This document shows positions 3,063 to 7,986 of a stretch of 7,986 nt of DNA, piece after piece. Origin of the DNA: Patescibacteria group bacterium. Lineage in GTDB: Bacteria > Patescibacteriota > Patescibacteriia > GCA-002772895. How positions within the stretch are numbered: position 1 is the first letter of the stretch; every line of letters starts with the position of its first letter. The notes below the pieces were generated by a model, which saw only the letters and a list, made by a program, of their open reading frames with translations, did not search any database and had not been told where the DNA came from. The stretch covers positions 1 to 7,986 of the forward strand of contig JAHINX010000041.1 of the NCBI GenBank assembly GCA_018895765.1, given 5' to 3'. The position numbers and the translations under genes are program-made.

Positions 3063-5144
3063 ATGGATGAACTCAATAAACCTGTCGGGGAGATAAATTT
3101 TTATTGCCGGCAAATACAAAAAAAACTGAAAAACCTGGGGCTTGCGACAATCCGCGGCCTGCTTTTTCATTTTCCTTTTCGCTATGAGGATTTAAGCCAA
3201 ATAAAAAAAATAAAAGAGCTACGGCCTAATGATATTGCAACAATAAAAGCAACCGTGGATTCTATCAGAAATTTTAAAAGCCCAAAAACCCATAAAAAAA
3301 TAACCGAGGTCATTCTTCATGATGAATCAGGAATAATAAAAGCCGTCTGGTTTAACCAATGGTATCTGAAAGATAGAAATATTATAAATCCCGGGGATGA
3401 ATTTTTTCTTGTCGCTAAGACAAATTCTTCGTACGAGCTTGTCAGCCCAGAATATGAAAAAGTAAGCGAAAATCCAACACATTGCGGAAGAATCGTGCCT
3501 ATCTACCCACTGACCTATGGCGTTTCCCAAAAGCAGGTGCGCACAGCAATAAAATTCGCGCTTCCATTTATTGATTTTTTGGAAGAGAGCTTGCCCGAAG
3601 AAATAATTGCAAAAAATAACCTGCTTGGGATAAGAGATGCGATTTTGAATATTCATTTTCCTTCATCGCCAAAGGCTACGAAGGACACAGTCCCCACTTC
3701 AATGGAAATATGCCAAAGAGCAAGAGAACGGCTGGCATTTGACGAACTTTTCCTAAATCAACTAAAAAATTTTTGGCTGAAAAATGAACTGAAAAATAAA
3801 AAATCATATCCGGTTATTTTTTATGAAAAAGAAACCAAAGACCTTATCGCCAAACTTCCTTTTAAACTTACACTTTGCCAGCGTAAATCATCCTGGGAAA
3901 TATTGCAGGATATTATGGAGCCCTACCCAATGAATCGGCTTCTAAATGGAGATGTCGGCTCCGGTAAAACGCTTGTAGCGGGCATTGCAATGTATAATTG
4001 CGCACTTTCTAAACTACAATCCGCGCTTTTGGCGCCAACAGAAATTTTGGCAAAACAACACTATGATACTTTTTGCGAATTATTCCCAAATATAAAAATC
4101 GGACTTGTGACGCGAGGCAATAAAATTACTAATTACGAATTACTAATTACTAATAAAAAACAGCTTTCTCAATTTATCGCCGGCAATTCTGATATAATTA
4201 TCGGTACGCACGCGCTCATTCAAGATAATATAAAATTTAAAAATCTTGCCTTAGCCGTAATTGATGAACAACACAGGTTTGGAGTAGAGCAAAGAGCCCG
4301 GCTTTCATCCTGCCAAGATGGCGACAGATATCCTCACTTACTCTCAATGACGGCTACTCCAATTCCGAGGACGCTTTCCTTAATTCAATACAGCGACCTT
4401 GATATATCGCTTTTGGATGAGCTTCCGCAAGGAAGAAAAACAATCAAAACAATCGTAGTCGGACCGGAAAAACGCTTTCCAGCCTATGAATTTATAAAAA
4501 AACAGGTTGATGAAGGTCGGCAGGCCTTCGTAATCTGCCCGCTTATAGATGAGTCGGATAAACTTGGAGTAAAATCGGTGACAGAAGAATATAAAAAATT
4601 AAATGAAAAGGTTTTTCCTGATATAAATATTGGATTTTTGCATGGTAAATTAAAATCCGCAGAAAAAGAAGAAGTGATGCAGGATTTTAAAAACAATAAA
4701 ATAAAAATATTAGTTTCCACCTCTGTTGTGGAAGTGGGCGTTGATGTGCCAAATGCCGTAATTATGATGATAGAAGGCGCTGAACGCTTCGGACTTGCCC
4801 AGCTTCATCAATTTAGAGGGCGCGTAGGGCGCGGAGAGCACCAATCATATTGTTTGCTTTTTCCTACTGATGCGCCAACGCGCCGGCTAAAAGAAATGGA
4901 AAATATAAATGATGGTTTCCGGCTGGCAGAGATTGACCTGCAACTGCGCGGACCCGGACAAATTTATGGAAAAGAACAATCTGGTAAAATAGAATTCCGC
5001 CTAGCAGATATGAATAACATGTTTTTAATAAAAAAAGCGCAAAATAGCGCGAAAGAAATTTTAGCGGAAGACCTCAAACTAAAAAAACATCCCCGCCTAC
5101 GAGAATATTTAGACACCGAACTCCAAAAAATACATTTGGAGTAA
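3063..5144 (+). CDS. recG: ATP-dependent DNA helicase RecG
   Basis: 693 aa from ATG 3063; family length is about 680-700. RecG reverses stalled forks and migrates branched DNA. Order: N-terminal wedge/OB domain (LLFHFPFRYEDLS early, then an OB-fold barrel), Walker A GDVGSGKT at 296-303, motif Ia APTEILA at 324-330, DEQH box at 401-404 followed by RFGVEQR, motif III MTATPIPRTL from 429, then helicase domain 2 with STSVVEVGVDVP (552-563) and QFRGRVGRG (583-591). The C-terminal LRGPGQIYGKEQSG and ARE-like end are RecG-specific. A start at 3033 would add 10 residues lying in a terminator hairpin, so 3063 is preferred; the -10 box supports it. Two odd in-frame stretches occur: KATKDTVPTSMEI near residues 205-217, and ITNYELLITN at 355-364, encoded by a 7-bp tandem array. 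All catalytic motifs are intact, so it is probably functional. It converges with comF downstream. Confidence 0.97.
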   Translation: MDELNKPVGEINFYCRQIQKKLKNLGLATIRGLLFHFPFRYEDLSQIKKIKELRPNDIATIKATVDSIRNFKSPKTHKKITEVILHDESGIIKAVWFNQWYLKDRNIINPGDEFFLVAKTNSSYELVSPEYEKVSENPTHCGRIVPIYPLTYGVSQKQVRTAIKFALPFIDFLEESLPEEIIAKNNLLGIRDAILNIHFPSSPKATKDTVPTSMEICQRARERLAFDELFLNQLKNFWLKNELKNKKSYPVIFYEKETKDLIAKLPFKLTLCQRKSSWEILQDIMEPYPMNRLLNGDVGSGKTLVAGIAMYNCALSKLQSALLAPTEILAKQHYDTFCELFPNIKIGLVTRGNKITNYELLITNKKQLSQFIAGNSDIIIGTHALIQDNIKFKNLALAVIDEQHRFGVEQRARLSSCQDGDRYPHLLSMTATPIPRTLSLIQYSDLDISLLDELPQGRKTIKTIVVGPEKRFPAYEFIKKQVDEGRQAFVICPLIDESDKLGVKSVTEEYKKLNEKVFPDINIGFLHGKLKSAEKEEVMQDFKNNKIKILVSTSVVEVGVDVPNAVIMMIEGAERFGLAQLHQFRGRVGRGEHQSYCLLFPTDAPTRRLKEMENINDGFRLAEIDLQLRGPGQIYGKEQSGKIEFRLADMNNMFLIKKAQNSAKEILAEDLKLKKHPRLREYLDTELQKIHLE
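4125..4152 (+). repeat. 7-bp tandem array (ATTACTA/ATTACGA) inside recG
   Basis: Four consecutive units: ATTACTA, ATTACGA, ATTACTA, ATTACTA, then ATA. They are translated as ITNYELLITN, between motif Ia and the DEQH box. Compared with E. coli RecG (as I recall it) this is a surface loop about 8-10 residues longer than usual. The sequence looks like intergenic tandem repeat rather than RecG coding sequence. Confidence 0.8.
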
Positions 5145-5187
5145 AAAATCTGGATCTCGCATTAAATACGGAATAACAAGAAATGAT

Positions 5188-5219
5188 GAGATTCTTCGCC
5201 CTTCGGACTCAGAATGACA
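5188..5219. repeat. GTCATTCTGAG-type repeat between convergent recG and comF
   Basis: GAGATTCTTCG...ACTCAGAATGACA has paired ends (GATTCT with AGAAT) and an inner CG-rich hairpin. On the other strand it reads TGTCATTCTGAG, a common dispersed repeat in bacteria. It lies in the 99-bp gap between the recG and comF stop codons and may act as a weak terminator; no long T-tract directly follows it. Confidence 0.5.
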
Positions 5220-5243
5220 GAGTGGTTTTATAGATAACAGGCG

Positions 5244-5957
5244 CTATCCACGAGCAAAAGTTATAATTTGTATTTTTTCCGTGCCGGCGGAGCGAAGGAT
5301 GTTAGTAATTTCGCGCACAGTTGCCCCAGTTGTAAAAACGTCGTCAACAATAACTGCTTTTTTCGGCGCATCTCCTATAAGCCGAAAAGCGCCAGTAAGA
5401 TTTTTAAGTCTCTCATCTGTATCAAGCTTTGCTTGATTTTTTGTTTTTTTACATTTTTTAACACATTTCGCATTTACCGAAATATTAAGTATTTCAGAAA
5501 TTATATTTGCAAGAAGTTCCGCCTGATTAAATCCCCTTTCTTTTTCTTTTCGCGGATGAAGCGGAACGGGAATTAAAACCGCATCTTCAAAATCAATTAA
5601 ATTTTTATATTTAAAAATAAACTTTCTAAAAATCGGCTCAAGTTCGTAGCCAATATCTTTTATATATCGGTATTTAAAATTTTTAATAATTTTCCGCACC
5701 AAAGAATCATTATATTTGAAAAGTGAAAAAACCGCGCTTATGCCGATTTCTTTCTCGCATTTTTTACAAACCGCGTGTATATCCGAAAGCGCTCCGCAAA
5801 ACGGACAAAATCTTGCATCCATAAAAAATAAGCTGTTAATACAGCTTTCACAAAGCCAACTCCCCTCTTTTCCGCAATTCAAACAATTTTTTGGAAAAAA
5901 ATAATCTTGAAAATTGCTCGTGAGCCTCCTTGCATAATCAAAATTTTTCTTGCTCAT
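5244..5957 (-). CDS. comF: ComF family protein (double zinc ribbon plus phosphoribosyltransferase-like domain)
   Basis: 237 aa. Two zinc-ribbon pairs lie at the N-terminus: C25-x2-C28, C36-x2-C39 and C51-x2-C54, C64-x2-C67. A type I phosphoribosyltransferase fold follows, with LIPVPLHPRKEKERGFNQ in the middle and the PRPP-binding loop VIVDDVFTTGAT at 202-213. This is the ComFC layout. In competent bacteria ComFC is needed for uptake or processing of transforming DNA in the cytoplasm; the exact reaction is not settled. Length is normal for the family (about 220-240). The ATG at 5957 has no Shine-Dalgarno sequence at the right distance; an AT-rich TAATAAT lies about 14 nt upstream. It follows the 196-aa gene on the same strand by 72 bp, with a palindrome between, so a shared transcript is possible but not certain. 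Confidence 0.93.
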   Translation of the reverse strand: MSKKNFDYARRLTSNFQDYFFPKNCLNCGKEGSWLCESCINSLFFMDARFCPFCGALSDIHAVCKKCEKEIGISAVFSLFKYNDSLVRKIIKNFKYRYIKDIGYELEPIFRKFIFKYKNLIDFEDAVLIPVPLHPRKEKERGFNQAELLANIISEILNISVNAKCVKKCKKTKNQAKLDTDERLKNLTGAFRLIGDAPKKAVIVDDVFTTGATVREITNILRSAGTEKIQIITFARG

Positions 5958-5991
5958 TCGGGTGGGGTAAATTATTAAATCCCCCTCCTAA

Positions 5992-6028
5992 CCTCCCCCT
6001 TGGGTACAAGAGGGAGGAAAAAATCCTC
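5992..6028. repeat. Paired palindromes between the 196-aa gene and comF
   Basis: CCTCCCCCTTG (5992-6002) and CAAGAGGGAGG (6007-6017) pair at 10 of 11 positions around a 4-nt loop. GAGGA-AAAAA-TCCTC (6014-6028) is a second, overlapping 5-bp hairpin, so the two can compete. They start right after the stop codon of the minus-strand 196-aa gene and may end or attenuate its transcript. The CCCCCTCCTAACCTCCCCCTT type sequence is a common intergenic repeat in diverse bacteria. Confidence 0.55.
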
Positions 6029-6029
6029 T

Positions 6030-6620
6030 TTACTCTATCCATTTTGCGTTACTGACTTTCCATACTCCAGATTCTTTAACCAAGCTTACACGAATGTCCT
6101 GATATTTTATTTTATAATTGGCTTGGGTTTCTTGCGATTCTTTTCTCTGGGTCTTCACGAGCAAAGTGGCAATACCCTTTGTTTCGTCTAGATTCTCGGT
6201 AACATTACTCAGAACGACAGTAGTTACGCCTTCATAAACCTCTCCTGGCTTATAGTTTGCCCGGCTAGTTTTCAATAGATTCTGTAACTCATTTTTATAT
6301 GCAATAGAGGCCAGCGATAGAGCCGCTTCTATATTCGCATAATTGCTTTGGTTTGAATAACTGCTATAAATTTCTACAAAATTTTTTGCCACGATTGAGA
6401 CGCTCGATGTCTCTTTATCTCTTGCAGTCAATTCCCCTTTTACAATTGTCGGCTGTTCAGCAATGTCGGCTCCGCGAATTGTGCTGGTCGGCGCGGTTTC
6501 TTTTTCTGCCTTTTTCCACGGAATAGAAAAAATAATAATAAGTAAAATCAAAATTATTGCTAATATTATCAAAATTAGCTTTTTATTTTTTTGAAAAAAT
6601 TGTTTAATACGTTCAAGCAT
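6030..6620 (-). CDS. Single-pass membrane protein, possible VirB8-like / NTF2-like component of the VirB4-linked system
   Basis: 196 aa. A short basic N-terminus (KQFFQKNKK) and one strongly hydrophobic helix at about 15-33 suggest an inner-membrane anchor with the rest outside. Residues 37-75 are a Thr/Glu/Lys-rich linker. Residues 76-196 form a soluble domain with an early helix (VAKNFVEIYSSYSNQSNYANI), a short helical part, then alternating strands (VYEGVTTVVLSNV, GIATLLVKTQRK, YQDIRVSLVKESGVWKVSNAKW). The closing 'V-x-L-V-K-x-x-G-x-W-K-V' strand pair is typical of NTF2-like folds, shared by VirB8 of type IV secretion systems. VirB8 identity is inferred from fold appearance and the neighbouring VirB4-like gene; it is not proven. 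The start is supported by a -10-like TATAAC ending 9 nt upstream. Confidence 0.85.
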   Translation of the reverse strand: MLERIKQFFQKNKKLILIILAIILILLIIIFSIPWKKAEKETAPTSTIRGADIAEQPTIVKGELTARDKETSSVSIVAKNFVEIYSSYSNQSNYANIEAALSLASIAYKNELQNLLKTSRANYKPGEVYEGVTTVVLSNVTENLDETKGIATLLVKTQRKESQETQANYKIKYQDIRVSLVKESGVWKVSNAKWIE

Positions 6621-6629
6621 TTATATATT

Positions 6630-6635
6630 GTTATA
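6630..6635 (-). promoter_or_regulatory. -10-like box of the 196-aa membrane protein, leaderless type
   Basis: Minus-strand TATAAC ends 9 nt before the ATG (6620). The sequence between is only A/T, with no ribosome binding site. The box lies just outside the right-hand end (as read on the minus strand) of the inverted repeat at 6638-6797. Confidence 0.4.
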
Positions 6636-6637
6636 GT

Positions 6638-6797
6638 GTTATATGGCTATATTGCTGGCGCTCGCCTTCATTCTTCGCTAAAGCTACGAATGACAAGCCT
6701 GCTCGCTTATTTATATTATATTACCATAAATCAACTCTGCATAATATAATCGGCGAACAGCGTGAGCCGCAACAATATAACAATATAGCCATATGAC
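6638..6797. repeat. 160-bp nested foldback between VirB4-like gene and the 196-aa gene
   Basis: Outer arms GTTATATGGCTATATTG (6638-6654) and CAATATAGCCATATGAC (6781-6797) pair at 16 of 17 positions. Inside are GGCG-CT-CGCC (6657-6666), ATTATATTA (6715-6723) with TAATATAAT (6742-6750), CGGC/GCCG (6751-6754/6766-6769), and a GTCATT-type repeat at 6669-6696 (CATTCTTCG...CGAATGACAA). The stop codon of the VirB4-like gene is only 3 bp outside the arm. No coding frame is seen. It looks like a small inserted palindromic element that may also end the upstream transcript. Confidence 0.65.
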
Positions 6798-6799
6798 AA

Positions 6800-7986
6800 T
6801 TACTCTCTCTTCTCCATACTCTTTTTAAACTCGTCTTTTTCTTCTTCAATCTGCAGAAGCTGTTTAGGGTCTGTCGTGATAAGCTGATCTTCGGCATAAG
6901 AAGCGACTATCTTTATTGCCGCATGCTTATTGCCGGCAAAAAAGATGCCCTCGCCCACTCCGGACTCTAAAAGCAAATATTTCTCGCCCTGAGTCAATAA
7001 AAATGTTTTTTGAATCAAATCAATTGCTGCCGGCGATTGTTTTAATAAAAGTTGCATTGAAGAGTTTGTTACAATTGCCTGTCCATACGGAGAAAGCAAA
7101 AAATCATTTACATCCTGGGAAATGGTCGTAATACCCAAATAATATTTTCTGCATCTTTTTACAAGAGCAAAAATAAACTTAGCGCTATCCTCGTGTTGCA
7201 TTAGCCACCAAGCCTCGTCAATCACCATCACTCTTTTCTTGCTTTCAGAGCGGACGGTATTCCAAATAAAATTTACAATCGTATAAATTGCTATCGGCCG
7301 GAGCTCGTCTTCCAAGTCACGGACAGAAAATGTAACCAATTGATTATTTATATCAACCGTAGTCGGAGAATTTATAAGCCCCGCAAATGTGCCTTCCGTG
7401 TATTTTTTTAATCTGGTACCCAAGTCTTCTGCGCCTTCCATCCCCTCCAAAATATCAAGCAAATCTTGCATGATTGGTGGCTCCATTTTTGTTATATCGG
7501 CGCCAGCAACTATATCCTTTTTTGCATAAGTTTCTAAAAGCGCACGGTCTAGGACAGAGTCCTCTGTTGATGTAAGCGTCCGCTGTCCGCCTTTGCCTGC
7601 CGCCCCTAACATAATCCGTAAAAGGCCTTTTATCGTGATAACCGCGCTTCTAATAATATCTTCCGTAGAAATTTGCGAGCCGATCGCTTTTGGCAAATCA
7701 AAAGGGTTTATTTTTGATTCTGAGGCCAAAGAAACATTAATGTATGTTCCGCCGACAGCATCAGATAGGTGCTTATACTCCATTTCTGGATCAATAATTA
7801 TAACGTCTATACCAAGCATTAAACTACGCAAAACCTCCAATTTCACAGCATAACTTTTTCCAGCACCAGAAGTTGCAAAAACAATGGCATTCGCATTTTG
7901 CAAACTAAATCTATCAAAAATAATTAAGCTATTATTATGCCTGTTAATTCCATAAAGCACTCCGTCATCTGAAGTAAGCTCTGAGG
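6800..7986 (-). CDS. VirB4/TraC-like type IV secretion ATPase, C-terminal ATPase domain; 5' end outside window
   Basis: 394 residues are visible. The frame stays open to the right edge, so the GTG at 7960 is an internal valine, not the start. Visible order (residue 1 at the edge): SDDGVLYGINRHN, IFDRF, Walker A TSGAGKS at 38-44, DVIIIDPEMEY, NPFDLP, then Walker B VMVIDEAWWLM with D256/E257, RCRKYYLGITTISQD, and a C-terminal region ending in KHAAIKIV and a charged tail. This is the AAA_10/TraC-like motor that powers type IV secretion and conjugation-type DNA or protein transfer at the inner membrane. Such ATPases are widespread in Patescibacteria without a full conjugation system. The N-terminal VirB4 domain would be beyond the edge. 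The downstream anchored protein (6030-6620) is a plausible partner. All motor motifs seen are intact. Confidence 0.93.
   Translation of the reverse strand, partial: SELTSDDGVLYGINRHNNSLIIFDRFSLQNANAIVFATSGAGKSYAVKLEVLRSLMLGIDVIIIDPEMEYKHLSDAVGGTYINVSLASESKINPFDLPKAIGSQISTEDIIRSAVITIKGLLRIMLGAAGKGGQRTLTSTEDSVLDRALLETYAKKDIVAGADITKMEPPIMQDLLDILEGMEGAEDLGTRLKKYTEGTFAGLINSPTTVDINNQLVTFSVRDLEDELRPIAIYTIVNFIWNTVRSESKKRVMVIDEAWWLMQHEDSAKFIFALVKRCRKYYLGITTISQDVNDFLLSPYGQAIVTNSSMQLLLKQSPAAIDLIQKTFLLTQGEKYLLLESGVGEGIFFAGNKHAAIKIVASYAEDQLITTDPKQLLQIEEEKDEFKKSMEKRE

Noticed and set aside
2579..3170. Minus-strand frames of 81 and 73 aa before and into recG
   Set aside because: They are built from the dispersed repeats and the foldback (for example VIASPYSGVAN and FCHCEEVLRRGND are typical repeat translations), and one overlaps the recG start.
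5121..5141. CTCCAAA...TTTGGAG hairpin at the recG stop codon as a terminator
   Set aside because: The stem is only 7 bp with mostly A/T and no T-tract follows on the + strand. It may be chance in a coding end.
5268..5904. Plus-strand frames of 102 and 62 aa inside comF
   Set aside because: Antisense shadows of ComF, rich in Phe/Ser/Lys from its AT-rich codons, without domain or start signals.
6000..7853. Plus-strand frames opposite the 196-aa gene and the VirB4-like gene
   Set aside because: Antisense to genes with clear domain patterns; no independent support.
7958..7960. GTG as the start of the VirB4-like gene
   Set aside because: The frame stays open to the window edge and the residues before it (SDDG) belong to the conserved family pattern; the gene simply continues outside.

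Overview
The window looks like a small-genome, AT-rich, uncultured bacterium, most likely of the Candidate Phyla Radiation / Patescibacteria. This is an inference from gene types and style, not from a phylogenetic marker. The reasons are: a VirB4/TraC-type ATPase next to a membrane-anchored partner and ComF; a two-helix membrane protein of a kind common in that group; start codons with no Shine-Dalgarno sequence and -10-like boxes only 8-10 nt upstream; and intergenic regions full of small palindromes and 7-bp tandem arrays.

Left part (1-1331, +): an open frame entering from the left edge encodes the C-terminal part of a GxxExxY-type PD-(D/E)XK nuclease. It runs without a stop into the RadA recombination ATPase, joining exactly before the RadA 'VxYxSGEES' segment. 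Next (1372-1777, +) come two serine tRNAs, GCT and TGA. The second is followed by a 182-bp hairpin-rich segment that ends in a second copy of the tRNA 3' end, the usual footprint of insertion at a tRNA. A terminator follows.

Middle (1801-3062): a small two-helix membrane protein (+) with an extended -10 box at its start codon, a 7-bp tandem array, and a perfect bidirectional terminator. Then, on the minus strand, a remarkable nested arrangement: a complete tRNA-Arg(GCG), bracketed by a 13-bp inverted repeat, lies inside the split remains of a second tRNA-Arg that shares its anticodon arm and T arm but has a different, self-complementary acceptor stem and an encoded CCA. About 520 bp of non-coding, repeat-rich DNA follows, with a 178-bp foldback and two related 36-bp palindromic repeats.

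Right part (3063-7986): recG (+), carrying an in-frame 7-bp tandem array inside its first helicase domain. It converges with three minus-strand genes that read in from the right edge: a VirB4/TraC-like ATPase (5' end outside the window), a 196-aa single-helix membrane protein that may be a VirB8-like/NTF2-like partner, and a ComF phosphoribosyltransferase-like protein.

Functionally, radA and recG both act in processing recombination intermediates. The VirB4-like ATPase plus the anchored protein suggest a type IV secretion/DNA-uptake-like envelope machine, and ComF belongs to the natural-competence repertoire. DNA uptake and recombination are therefore a plausible shared theme. The most distinctive content is not a standard gene cluster but repeated evidence of small insertions into essential genes: tRNA-Arg, tRNA-Ser, radA and recG.
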